A stretch of 64,000 nucleotides of DNA, from contig JACKKX010000002.1 of NCBI GenBank assembly GCA_024236215.1, positions 496,001-560,000 on the forward strand, read 5' to 3'. Shown here piece after piece: positions 54,141 through 62,219 of the stretch; position 1 is the first letter of the stretch, and every line of letters begins with the position of its first letter. Both the position numbers and the translations under genes were made by a program. This DNA comes from Novosphingobium sp. Lineage in GTDB: Bacteria; Pseudomonadota; Alphaproteobacteria; Sphingomonadales; Sphingomonadaceae. Below the pieces are notes generated by a model that ran no database searches, had not been told where the DNA came from, and saw nothing but the letters and a program-made list of their open reading frames with translations.

Positions 54141-55321
54141 TCAGCTATGCAGAGGCAATCCGGCTGATCGAGGAGACCGTCACGCCGCTGGGTGTGGAAC
54201 GATGTGCCTTCGCCGAATGTGCCGGGCGGATCCTTGCCGAACCGCTCCATGTCCGCTGCGCCGCACCGCGCGTACCGGTGGCGGCGATGGACGGCTATGC
54301 AGTCTGTGACGGCACGACCCGGCCCGGCGAACCTTTGACAGTGATTGGTGAAAGCCGCGCCGGTTCCGGCTTTTCCGGCACGCTCGCTCCCGGCCGGGCG
54401 GTGCGCATTTTTACCGGCGCACCGATGCCCGATGGCGCGGATCGGTGCATCATGCAGGAATATGCACGCCGCGATGGCGACCAGGTGCGCTTCACCGACG
54501 GCTACGGCCCCGGCTGGCACGTCCGTGCTGCGGGTAGTGACTTTGCCGCAGGCGATATGCTGCTGGCGGCGGGCACCCGGCTGACCCCGCGCGCGATGAT
54601 TGCGGCGGCAGCAGCGGATGTCGCCAGCCTGACCGTGGCACGGCCGGCGCGCGTCGCTATCATCGGCACCGGCGACGAACTGGCGGCACCGGGCAGTGCC
54701 CATCTGCGCGCCGACGCCATTCCCGACAGCGTGACTTATGGCGTGTCTGCCATGGTACAGCAGGCGGGTGCGCTGGCCGTACGCCGCTCCATCGGGCTGG
54801 ATGATCTGGCGGCGCTGGAAAAAGAAGCCGGTGAGGCGCTGGCTGAGGCTGATCTGGTCATCGTCACCGGCGGCGCTTCGGTGGGCGAGCGGGATTTTGC
54901 CAAGCCGATGTTTGCCCCTCATGGCCTTGAGATCTTTTTCTCCAAGGTTGCCATCAAGCCTGGCAAGCCGGTCTGGCTGGGACGCGCGAAGGAAACATGG
55001 GTGCTGGGCCTGCCGGGCAATCCGACCTCTGCGATGGTCACCGCGCGGTTGATTCTGGTACCCTTGCTTGCCCGGTTCCACGGCCAGCCGCTGGCCAGCG
55101 TCCTGCACTGGCGCAGCTTGCCGCTGGCCACCGCGATGGGCGCGACCGGGACGCGCGAGACCTTCGTGAGGGCGCGATGGGATGCCATTGGGCTGTCCCC
55201 GTTGGGCAATCAGCACAGCGGGGCACAGCATGCGCTTGTTGAAGCGGACTGGCTTATCCGGTGCCCGCCCGATCAGGCGGCGCTCGATGCTGGAACGCCG
55301 GTCACCGCGCTGCCTTTTTGA
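54137..55321 (+). CDS. moeA: Molybdopterin molybdotransferase MoeA
   Basis: A protein of 394 aa that inserts molybdate into adenylated molybdopterin. It has [20 protein letters not shown] (~50-69), IIGTGDEL near 176, [17 protein letters not shown] near 242, and the [12 protein letters not shown] motif near 294. It is the last gene of the 12-gene narK-moeA unit and is convergent with mobA with a 20-nt overlap. Confidence 0.95.
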   Translation: MISYAEAIRLIEETVTPLGVERCAFAECAGRILAEPLHVRCAAPRVPVAAMDGYAVCDGTTRPGEPLTVIGESRAGSGFSGTLAPGRAVRIFTGAPMPDGADRCIMQEYARRDGDQVRFTDGYGPGWHVRAAGSDFAAGDMLLAAGTRLTPRAMIAAAAADVASLTVARPARVAIIGTGDELAAPGSAHLRADAIPDSVTYGVSAMVQQAGALAVRRSIGLDDLAALEKEAGEALAEADLVIVTGGASVGERDFAKPMFAPHGLEIFFSKVAIKPGKPVWLGRAKETWVLGLPGNPTSAMVTARLILVPLLARFHGQPLASVLHWRSLPLATAMGATGTRETFVRARWDAIGLSPLGNQHSGAQHALVEADWLIRCPPDQAALDAGTPVTALPF

Positions 55322-55910
55322 GCCGCTCTTCCGCCTCTGCCAGGGCGAGTTGATCGTTGACATTGGCGAACGGATCCGGCGTTTCGGTCCACGCGACTTC
55401 GACCATTCCGGCATGACGGGCATAGCGCCATAGCGATTGCCCCCCGCCGGCGATCCACGCATCGATCCCGTCGGGGTCGCACCGCCACAGCCCCGCCATG
55501 GGATGCAATCTGCCCGCGCTGGTCGGCAGAGACGCGGCATGGCCAGCCAAACTCGCCTGCAGCCGCAAGACGAGATCATCAGGGAGAAACGGCATATCGC
55601 ACCCCAGCAGCAGCACCGTTTCGCGGCCCAAGACGCGCGCACCATGCATGGCGCTGGCCAATGCACTGATCGGCCCGATTCCATCGTGGGTGTCGGTCAG
55701 CACCGGCAGGCCCGTGCCCCACTCATCGCTGCCCGCGCGCACCGCGAGTGCCACGGCGTCGCTGTGGCCTCTCGCCCAATCGATCATGCGGTCGATCAGC
55801 CGCTGGCCATTCAGCCGTCGCAGCGGCTTGTCGCCCCCCATGCGCGTGCCATCGCCACCGGCGGCAATGACGATCATGGGAGCATCGGCGCGGGACATTT
55901 CAGGTGCCAA
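55302..55910 (-). CDS. mobA: Molybdenum cofactor guanylyltransferase MobA
   Basis: A protein of 202 aa with the GTP-binding motif IVIAAGGDGTRMGGDKPLRRL at ~13-33 and LLGCDMPFLPDDLVLRL near 100. It attaches GMP to Mo-molybdopterin to form the bis-MGD that NarG needs. The start overlaps the end of the TauE/SafE gene, so these two form a minus-strand pair facing the nar operon. Confidence 0.92.
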   Translation of the reverse strand: MAPEMSRADAPMIVIAAGGDGTRMGGDKPLRRLNGQRLIDRMIDWARGHSDAVALAVRAGSDEWGTGLPVLTDTHDGIGPISALASAMHGARVLGRETVLLLGCDMPFLPDDLVLRLQASLAGHAASLPTSAGRLHPMAGLWRCDPDGIDAWIAGGGQSLWRYARHAGMVEVAWTETPDPFANVNDQLALAEAEERLKKAAR

Positions 55911-56628
55911 GCAGCTTGCCCCCTGCGATCAGCAGAACCAGCGCGAGCAACCGGATCAGCGCCACCCGGGGGAGGCGCGTTGCGCTCAGCCCGCTACCGA
56001 TCAGTCCGCCCGCCACGACAGCACCGACAAATAGGGAGGTTGATGTCGGCAATGCCGAAAGGCTCGCTCCTTGCCCGAAAAGCCCGGCCGCGCTGTTGCA
56101 GAAAATGAAGGCCGCGCTGATGCCAGCCACCGTCCTTGCCTCGGCCCAGCGCATGAAGATGAGAAGCGGGCTGAGGAATATGCCGCCGCCCGTTCCCGTA
56201 AGCCCCGCAACAAGCCCCAGCGCGCCGCCAACGGGCAGGGTCGCCGCTGCTGATGGCGCAACGGGATCCGCATCGGCAACTTGCGGTCGAAACACCAGCG
56301 CCGCTGCCGAACCGAGCAGGATCATGCCCAACAGCCGCCGATACCAGTCGCCGTTCAGCGCGACGCCGCCTCCCAGATAGGCCATCGGGATGGCAGCGAT
56401 TGCGAACATCAGAAACAGGCGAAGATTGAAAGCGCCGGTTCGACGGAACTGAATGAACGCGATGGCCGACACAAACAGGTTTAGCACCAGCGCTAGGGGG
56501 CGCATTTCCTCAGGCGCAAATCCGGTGAGCGCCATCAGCGCTAGATAGGCTGAAGCGCCGCCATGGCCGACTGCCGAATAGAGGGCGGCCGCGCCAAAGA
56601 GGAGGATGGCAAAGACAAGCGGGTCCAT
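55900..56628 (-). CDS. TauE/SafE-family (TSUP) membrane permease
   Basis: A protein of 242 aa with about 8 membrane helices and the two repeated family motifs: SAVGHGGASAYLALMALTG (~18-36) and GLVAGLTGTGGGIFLSPLL near 138. TSUP proteins export or import small organosulfur or other anions. Its location with mobA in a nitrate/Mo package could mean export of sulfite/nitrite-like anions, but this is only inferred. ATG at 56628. Confidence 0.85.
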   Translation of the reverse strand: MDPLVFAILLFGAAALYSAVGHGGASAYLALMALTGFAPEEMRPLALVLNLFVSAIAFIQFRRTGAFNLRLFLMFAIAAIPMAYLGGGVALNGDWYRRLLGMILLGSAAALVFRPQVADADPVAPSAAATLPVGGALGLVAGLTGTGGGIFLSPLLIFMRWAEARTVAGISAAFIFCNSAAGLFGQGASLSALPTSTSLFVGAVVAGGLIGSGLSATRLPRVALIRLLALVLLIAGGKLLGT

Positions 56629-57217
56629 GGCCTAATGAATCGTCTATACGCTGGCTGCCAGCAACCCCCTATGACCTATTACCTCATGGAAGCGACACCA
56701 TTGCGGGCATCAAAAATGACCTGCATCCATAATCCTGGACCATTCCAGCCTTGAAAATTCCAGCCGTGCCCGGATTGCGGACTATTGCGTCACGATCCCG
56801 ATGCAAGCCATTGCAAGGCTTGCGGCGCGTTGATCCATATCGTCCATGACAATGATTGAGAGCCTCTTAGCGACCTGACGAATCGGGGTCGCGAATCGGC
56901 GACGCAGAATATCGTCCCTATCGTCGCAGAATCCGTCCGATGTTGGCGCATTTCTGCGCCGGTATCGCGCAAATACCGCGTACTTGCCGAATTCTCCGTT
57001 CGGCAGCTAAATTTTCTCTACCCCACGGCTTCCCATCGTTAGCTGACGATAGCCGTGCCATGTCTTCTCTAACCGTTCGCTTCCGTCCGCCTGTCTGTGT
57101 TGCCCTGCCTCTTCCCGGCTTCGCTTGCCGGAGGAACGCTCTTGCCAGCGCTCCTTATTCGCCGAATGCTCAGTCCAGTGGGGAACCAATGACGACCAAA
57201 CGATGGAAGAATGTCCC
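56629..57217. other. Region without a clear gene between the cargo and the integration module
   Basis: About 590 nt with no convincing protein-coding gene. It holds one zinc-ribbon-like remnant (listed separately), the presumed promoter region of the minus-strand TSUP-mobA pair, and the leader of the alpA-like gene. Codon-like composition is weaker here than in the genes around it, judged by eye. Confidence 0.5.
56755..56859 (+). pseudogene. Zinc-ribbon protein remnant
   Basis: A 34-codon open stretch between two stops reads KFQPCPDCGLLRHDPDAS and then HCKACGALIHIVHDND. The CPDC...CKAC arrangement looks like a real zinc ribbon, and the codon use suits coding, but there is no start codon and no upstream domain. 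It may be the 3' end of a lost gene at a recombination junction. Confidence 0.35.
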
Positions 57218-57424
57218 ATGTCCAACCTTGAAAAAATCATCCGCCTGAAAACCGTCCTCGCCCGCACCGGGCTGTCTCGCTCGACCATGTATCGCAAGAT
57301 GAACGAGGGCACGTTCCCCAAGCGCGTGCCGATCAGCGTGCATGGCACGGGGTGGTATGAATCGGCGATAAACAACTGGATCGCCAATCCGGCTGGCTAT
57401 CGTGATCCGGGCGCCACGAGATGA
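57218..57424 (+). CDS. AlpA-family regulator / excisionase-like protein
   Basis: A protein of 68 aa with the AlpA helix-turn-helix: KIIRLKTVLARTGLSRSTMY followed by RKMNEGTFPKRVPIS, then GWYESAINNWI. AlpA proteins in P4-like elements activate the integrase gene or act as excision factors. The ATG at 57218 is chosen because the family starts just before the HTH. The stop overlaps the next small HTH gene by 4 nt. Confidence 0.85.
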   Translation: MSNLEKIIRLKTVLARTGLSRSTMYRKMNEGTFPKRVPISVHGTGWYESAINNWIANPAGYRDPGATR

Positions 57425-57612
57425 AAGCGCCACCAATCGAGCCGATTTGCGTCAAAATCAACGACGCGGCACACATGATCGGCGTTGGCCGAACCAAACT
57501 ATACGAATTGATCGCCAGTGGCGAGATTCAAGCGGTTAAGATCGGCAAGGCCACTCGGATCACAACCGCCAGCTTGCAAGAGCTGGTTAGGCAGCAACAC
57601 GAACCTCTATAG
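57421..57612 (+). CDS. Small excisionase-type helix-turn-helix protein
   Basis: A protein of 63 aa: VKINDAAHMIGVGRTKLYEL followed by IASGEIQAVKIGKATRITTA, the pattern of MerR-like HTH_17 / Xis proteins. It is co-translated with the AlpA-like gene and convergent with the integrase (10-nt gap), so it probably takes part in excision control. Confidence 0.78.
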   Translation: MKAPPIEPICVKINDAAHMIGVGRTKLYELIASGEIQAVKIGKATRITTASLQELVRQQHEPL

Positions 57613-57622
57613 GTTCATCCGC

Positions 57623-58792
57623 CTATTCGGCTGTCAGCGTATCGGCATTGGGCGGGCTCTGCAGGTAGTCCGCCCATAGCTTCATCAAGCCGCGCCGCTT
57701 CTCGAAAAAGTCAGTCCGGCGATAGGCCGCTTCGACCTTGTCAGGCAGTTTGTGGGCCAGAGCCTTGTCCGCAACTTCCTTGGGATAGTCAGTGCATTCT
57801 GATGACCAGTCAGTGAAGGCAGAGCGAAAGCCGTGAACAGTCACGCCGCTTATGCCGTCATCGCGAAGAAGCTTGGTCATCGTCATGTCGCTCATCGGCT
57901 TCTTGCCATCTTTGGAAAAGACCAAGCCAGTGTCGTCGGCGCGCTCGTCCCATCGCCTGCGAAGGAGGGCAACCGTAGGTCTGGACAGCGGCACGACATG
58001 GGTCTCTCGCGCCTTCATGCGCTCGCCGGGTATGGTCCAGACGGCGTTGTCCAAGTCGAATTCGGTCCAGACCGCCAGCCGAGTTTCGTTGGACCGGACA
58101 GCGTTGTAGATCGTGAAGCGCAAGGCGTCGCGCCCAATAGTCGGCGCACCTTTCGCCAACTGCCGCATGAGGGCAGGGACTTCAGCATACGGCATGGCTT
58201 CCATGTGGCCGCGTTTGTCATTTTGGCGAGGTAACCCCTTGCGCACGGATCGCAGCGAGACTTCCTCCGGCACCCAACCTTTGACATGTGCGAAGTCCAA
58301 CACCACGCCAATCCGCTGCAACATGCGTCGGGCCGTTTCGGGAATTTCCAACCAGATTGGGGAGAGTGCTTCGACAACGCAGGCGCTATCAACTTGATCG
58401 ACCTGCTTCCTTCCGATCCGGGGAAAGACATGCCGTTCGAAGCCGGACAGCCAACGTGCGTGATGACCCTCCTTCCAACCATCGCCTAGCGTTTCGTGGC
58501 AACTGCGGGTCGCAGCTTCAAAAGTCGGGATGACCTCTCTTGCTTTGCGGCGCTCGGCGACAGGATCGAAGCCTTCACGCACTTGCCTGCGCAACACGCT
58601 CGCCGCTTCTCGCGCCTCGGCCAGCGATATGTCGAGCGCCGAACCCAGGCCGTAGTCGCGACGCTGCCCATTCAACTGCATCCGCAGCATCCAGGTCCGC
58701 GCACCGCTCGGCTTAACCAACAGACAAAGGCCTCTACCATCGACATGGCGTCCGGGCTTGGCATTCTTCACTTTCAGGATCGTCAGCGGCAT
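57623..58792 (-). CDS. int: P4-type tyrosine site-specific integrase
   Basis: A protein of 389 aa with an N-terminal DUF4102 arm-binding domain (VKNAKPGRHVDGRGLCLLV) and a C-terminal catalytic domain. Catalytic residues are visible: Arg in NAVRSNETRLA (~233), Lys in RMKARETHVVPLS, HGFRSAF (~320), His in ALAHKLPDK, and the Tyr nucleophile in EAAYRRTDFFEKR near 357. This family integrates at tRNA 3' ends. Its start is 190 nt from attR, the standard arrangement. All catalytic residues are present, so it may be active. Confidence 0.94.
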   Translation of the reverse strand: MPLTILKVKNAKPGRHVDGRGLCLLVKPSGARTWMLRMQLNGQRRDYGLGSALDISLAEAREAASVLRRQVREGFDPVAERRKAREVIPTFEAATRSCHETLGDGWKEGHHARWLSGFERHVFPRIGRKQVDQVDSACVVEALSPIWLEIPETARRMLQRIGVVLDFAHVKGWVPEEVSLRSVRKGLPRQNDKRGHMEAMPYAEVPALMRQLAKGAPTIGRDALRFTIYNAVRSNETRLAVWTEFDLDNAVWTIPGERMKARETHVVPLSRPTVALLRRRWDERADDTGLVFSKDGKKPMSDMTMTKLLRDDGISGVTVHGFRSAFTDWSSECTDYPKEVADKALAHKLPDKVEAAYRRTDFFEKRRGLMKLWADYLQSPPNADTLTAE

Positions 58793-58840
58793 CGGGTTCG
58801 GGTCCCTGCAAAGGATTCATACCCCCGAATAGGAGGCATT

Positions 58841-58865
58841 TCGTTCCCACAATCGTTCCCACATT
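58841..58865 (+). repeat. Tandem candidate integrase arm sites, right end
   Basis: TCGTTCCCACA (58841-58851) and TCGTTCCCACATT (58853-58865) lie in tandem, 12 nt apart. A partly inverted GGTGGGAA follows. The second copy is identical to 31669-31681 at the other end of the element. They sit between the int start and attR. Confidence 0.5.
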
Positions 58866-58982
58866 CTGGTGGGAATTTACGCAATTCGAAGCGACCGACC
58901 ACGAACGCACTACAACATAAATTGTTGATTTTACAGCGGGCTTAGGGACGCTTTGAAATCGTCTGGGACGAAAGTTATAGCG

Positions 58983-58997
58983 CCTCCTCCGCTACCA
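58983..58997 (+). repeat. attR: 15-bp direct repeat
   Basis: An exact copy of the last 15 nt of tRNA-Met (31589-31603). The upstream bases do not continue the tRNA, so it is only an attachment remnant and not a second tRNA. Confidence 0.85.
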
Positions 58998-59085
58998 ATC
59001 CATTATCCGGAAGCTTCCGACAGCTTCCGCATTTTTCCAAAAATCGAAAGAAAAGCAGAGGGTTGCGGGTGATTCGCGTCCGCAT

Positions 59086-59295
59086 GTGCCCATGGCCTTC
59101 CACATGCAGCCAGATTTGGTGTGGGGGTATTTTGGGGGTAGTTTTGCGGAGTATCGGAAAGGAGCGATATTCGAGGGTGTGCTCGGCCATTTCGGGCGTT
59201 GGCGCTCACCGGCGCACCATCGCTGGGAACGCCTCGATAAGGCCGCAGCATTGGCTCACCAGCTGTCCCCGGACGGCCTGGCGGTTGTAGACTGA
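59086..59295 (+). CDS. Short hypothetical open frame after attR
   Basis: A 69-aa frame (GTG start, or internal ATGs) beginning MPMAFHMQPDLVWGYFGG and ending LDKAAALAHQLSPDGLAVVD. I do not recognise it and see no good ribosome binding site. Overlapping minus-strand frames are equally open, so this may be non-coding flank left from earlier integration. Confidence 0.22.
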   Translation: MPMAFHMQPDLVWGYFGGSFAEYRKGAIFEGVLGHFGRWRSPAHHRWERLDKAAALAHQLSPDGLAVVD

Positions 59296-59440
59296 TGCTT
59301 GAGTGGCGCGCGGATCAAGCCCACGCATCCCGCGGCAGTGCGAAGCCGCGCGCCCTCATACAACCAGTTTTGTCGTAGCCCTGGCATATCGAACGCTGGC
59401 CAGCGGTGGCCCGCATGCTCGCTCAACAGGAGAAAAGCCT

Positions 59441-60532
59441 ATTCGCACCTACATTTGTCCACGCTGCCGAACCAAATCCGGCGTCAACATCATCTACGGC
59501 ATGCCCGGTCCAGACCTCATTGACCGTTCCGATCGCGGTGAAATCGTGTTGGGCGGGTGCGTCATGGGTGAAGATATGCCCGATCGTAGGTGCCGCGATT
59601 GCGGCCATGAATGGCAAGTCACAAAGCGCCCGGAACGTCTTGGCGGGCAATCTCTTGCGGGCCACGCCAGCGGTCACGCTTTGGCTCTGGTTCTCGATGC
59701 GGCAAGCTTCGCCGCGGACCGGCACCGGCAGCAGCGTCGCAAGGATGTTGATGCTTCGCCGTACATCAACCATCCGCTCGCCCTCGCTCGCATTCTCGCC
59801 CTCGAGGCAGGAGTCTCTGATCCCCAAGTGATTGCCGCCGCGCTCCTTCACGACACGATCGAAGACACAGAAACGTCTCTTGAGGAGCTCGAAACGAGGT
59901 TCGGAGCGCTGGTCGCAAGGATTGTCGCGGAAGTGACCGACGACAAGTCAAAACCCAAGGCTGAGCGCAAACGTCTCCAGGTCGAGAAGGCTCCCACGAA
60001 ATCGTCTGAAGCCAAACTGGTGAAGCTTGCGGACAAGATCAGCAACCTTCGGGACATCGTCGCCTCCCCTCCGGCAGATTGGCCGCAGGAGCGGAAGGCT
60101 GAGTATTTCAAGTGGGCGAAGGATGTCGTATCTGGCCTTCGCGGCGTAAGCCCGCAGCTCGAGGTCGCCTTCGACACCATTCACGCGCAGGGTGCCGCGC
60201 TGGTTGGGTTGCCACAGGCACCAGGTTCCAAAGTCTCGACGAGGACGCCGTCAAACTCGAATAAAGGCCATACCTTCATCGTTGAGGATGGCGCAGTCGT
60301 AGCTGACTATTACCACTTCGGCGCCGACGTCGATTACGAGTTCGCCGTGCAGATCCGCTTCGGTCCCGACGCGCAGGAGCGGCTGGCAGAACTGCTGGTG
60401 CTTGCACAGCCATTTTCGCCTGACGCACTGGCTGAGGCTCTGCGAGACCGGTTCGGTAGCTATTACGCTACTCGTGATTTCGCCGATGAGAATGGCATCA
60501 GCTATGAGGCGCGGCGGGACATGTGGCCTTGA
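59441..60532 (+). CDS. Zinc-ribbon / RelA-SpoT-like HD hydrolase fusion protein
   Basis: About 363 aa. Residues 1-60 form a zinc ribbon (YICPRCRTKSGVNIIYGMPG followed by RRCRDCGHEWQV). Residues ~75-235 are an HD-domain hydrolase of the SpoT/MESH1 kind, with ASPYINHPLALARIL, LLHDTIEDTETSLEEL and KLVKLADKISNLRD. The last ~85 residues are an unassigned alpha/beta domain (GHTFIVEDGAVVADYYHFGA). I suggest an ATT start at 59441 because AGGAG stands 8 nt before it and the family zinc ribbon normally begins M-R-T-Y; an in-frame GTG at 59303 is the alternative. Confidence 0.6.
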   Translation: MRTYICPRCRTKSGVNIIYGMPGPDLIDRSDRGEIVLGGCVMGEDMPDRRCRDCGHEWQVTKRPERLGGQSLAGHASGHALALVLDAASFAADRHRQQRRKDVDASPYINHPLALARILALEAGVSDPQVIAAALLHDTIEDTETSLEELETRFGALVARIVAEVTDDKSKPKAERKRLQVEKAPTKSSEAKLVKLADKISNLRDIVASPPADWPQERKAEYFKWAKDVVSGLRGVSPQLEVAFDTIHAQGAALVGLPQAPGSKVSTRTPSNSNKGHTFIVEDGAVVADYYHFGADVDYEFAVQIRFGPDAQERLAELLVLAQPFSPDALAEALRDRFGSYYATRDFADENGISYEARRDMWP

Positions 60533-60954
60533 ACGGGGTGCGGTCCTTCCACGCCGTAGCCACATACAAGGAAGCGGACGCGGTGCCGCTTCGCGGATTC
60601 GCAGCTTCAGATGCACATCTCTGGTCTTGGTTTTGCTCTCAAACCGGTTGGCCGCATGGAAGGTGCACCCCGTCGGAAAAGGGCCAATCGATGAGCTTTC
60701 CATCCGGTCATGCCGCAAATTCCGCGCTGGTCTATCTCACCATCGCCGCGCTCGCGAGCGATGTGGAACCAGGCCGTTCGGCGCGAATCTACATAATGGC
60801 TGTGGCCATGACTCTGACGATCCTGATCGGATTGTCGCGGCTCTATCTCTGCGTCCACTGGCCTAGCGATGTCGCGGCTGGCTGGGCACTTGGTGCGGGT
60901 TGGGCACTGGCGTGGAGATTGGCTGCGGCCCGCTATCTCTGGTCTACGTCGTGA
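60523..60954 (+). pseudogene. 5'-truncated PAP2 phosphatase
   Basis: The frame carries PAP2 motif 2 (FPSGHAANSALVYLTIAAL) and motif 3 (SRLYLCVHWPSDVAAGWALG) followed by a last membrane helix. Motif 1 (K-x6-RP) and the N-terminal helices are absent, and the codons before residue ~55 do not look like the family. A short product from the ATG at 60691 would lack half the catalytic site. I take it to be a truncated gene; it begins 10 nt before the end of the HD-fusion gene. Confidence 0.55.
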
Positions 60955-61019
60955 AGGCGATGCTCATGGTCTGAAAATAAACGCCATGGAGCGTGACTAG
61001 GCCAACTTGCGCCATGGAG

Positions 61020-62219
61020 TCATCCTGCCTTGCCGTCCACGCGAGGTTGAACGTAAATCGCCATCGCCCGGACGGCCCAGGGCAACAGGCCTGCCGCGAG
61101 GCAGAAGGCGGACAGGATCAGCAAGGGGAGCGCTTCACCGGACAACGCCGCAGCCAATCGCAGCACGGTTGAAACCTGGACCAGAGCAAAGGCAATCCAG
61201 GCGAGGGCGGGCATGGTCAGCGGTCGGCCCGAATGCCCCTGGCTCACGCGCGTGACCATGGCGATTACGAGACTGCCCGCGAAACCGATCGTAAGCAGGT
61301 GGATGCCTCCCCTGACGCTCTGCGGTGCGAACAGGCCGGACCAGGCGATCCAGGCGAAGCCGATCGGCGCCCAGGCAAATCCCAGGATGAGCACCCACAG
61401 CAAGCCGGGCGCACGGGTTCCGGGCCACCACTTCCACAGCATGAGGCCGGTCAGACCGGCCAAGGCTGCATGACTGGCTGCGGCCACGCCGGGAGCGGAA
61501 ACGAAATAGGCGCCAGCTCCGGCAAGACTTGCGATCCAGAAGGCAGCCAGGACCCAGAATGGCCTCCACGGCAGATAGCTCTTCACCACGTTGCCCGCGA
61601 AGAACGGGACCATGCGGTGACACACGGTGATGAAGACCGGGAGAGTGAACAGGGCGAGGCCGGCCAGGTTGGACACGTGGATCAGCATGCCGTCCAGCGA
61701 CCTCAAACCAACGATAACCCCGATCAGGCAGCTGAAGCCTGCGCAGCAGGCGGCGAAGATCGACCAGCCATGCCACGTTGGCGACCTGCCGGCACGCAAT
61801 TCGCGAACCAGCCAGCCAAGCATCCAGCCCAGCGCCCAGATCCAGCCTGTCGCCGCCGCGCCGAATGCGATGACAATGGCAAGGGGCACGGCGGCAAGCA
61901 GGCCCGTCCACAGCATGATCGTTGCCAGGAGGAAGGTCGCGCCAACCGGGGTGTAGATGATCGGCGCCGAATCAGGAAAGCCCGTCCAGCGCGGAAATAC
62001 CGTGAGGAGGAAGCCGAAAAAGAACGGCGGAAGCACGAGAAACAACATGATCGGCGCATGCAGCAGGCTTGCGGGGATGGGTTGCTCAAGGTGCGGCCCC
62101 ATCCCGCCGAGGGCGAACAGCGTTGCGCCCCACCACATTATGACCAAGGCGAACTGGGCCGCGCCAACGAGAAACAGCAGCCGGTGCGGGGCCGCAAGGA
62201 CGACCGGGGCTTTTACCAC
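61020..62219 (-). CDS. nnrS: NnrS family heme-copper membrane protein (chromosomal copy)
   Basis: A protein of 399 aa with ~12 membrane helices and the same signatures as the island copy: LAAPHRLLFLVGAAQF, FGFLLTVFPRWTGFP, VCHRMVPFFAGNVVKSY, and AMVTRVSQGHSGRPLTMPAL. The start is GTG at 62219, overlapping the upstream membrane gene. It lies at the end of a minus-strand cluster with cbb3 oxidase genes, which fits low-oxygen expression and NO protection of respiration. Sequence divergence from the island copy shows it is not a recent duplicate. Confidence 0.9.
   Translation of the reverse strand: MVKAPVVLAAPHRLLFLVGAAQFALVIMWWGATLFALGGMGPHLEQPIPASLLHAPIMLFLVLPPFFFGFLLTVFPRWTGFPDSAPIIYTPVGATFLLATIMLWTGLLAAVPLAIVIAFGAAATGWIWALGWMLGWLVRELRAGRSPTWHGWSIFAACCAGFSCLIGVIVGLRSLDGMLIHVSNLAGLALFTLPVFITVCHRMVPFFAGNVVKSYLPWRPFWVLAAFWIASLAGAGAYFVSAPGVAAASHAALAGLTGLMLWKWWPGTRAPGLLWVLILGFAWAPIGFAWIAWSGLFAPQSVRGGIHLLTIGFAGSLVIAMVTRVSQGHSGRPLTMPALAWIAFALVQVSTVLRLAAALSGEALPLLILSAFCLAAGLLPWAVRAMAIYVQPRVDGKAG

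Larger units (their letters stand above)
31604..58997. mobile_element. tRNA-Met-integrated mobilisable element carrying nitrate respiration genes
   Basis: About 27.4 kb bounded by the 15-bp repeat of the tRNA-Met end. Contents from left to right: DUF6118-like gene, TraA-type relaxase, candidate oriT, traC/traD-like genes, the nitrate/molybdenum cofactor cargo, AlpA-like and HTH regulators, and a P4-type integrase next to attR. No mating-pair formation (VirB/Trb) genes are present, so transfer would need a helper. Element type (integrative and mobilisable element) is inferred from this gene set. Confidence 0.82.

Noticed and set aside
56829-56842. TTGATCCATATCGT as a further FNR-type box upstream of the TSUP-mobA pair.
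   Set aside because: Two of five positions in the second half-site are wrong and it falls within the zinc-ribbon remnant, far from the TSUP start.
58975-58997. Possible second tRNA at the right end.
   Set aside because: Only the last 15 nt match a tRNA; no D-arm, anticodon arm or 5' acceptor strand precede it.
59003-59251. Minus-strand frame after attR, thought to be the start of an older integrase.
   Set aside because: The translated sequence has no DUF4102 or catalytic motif, and plus-strand frames are equally open.
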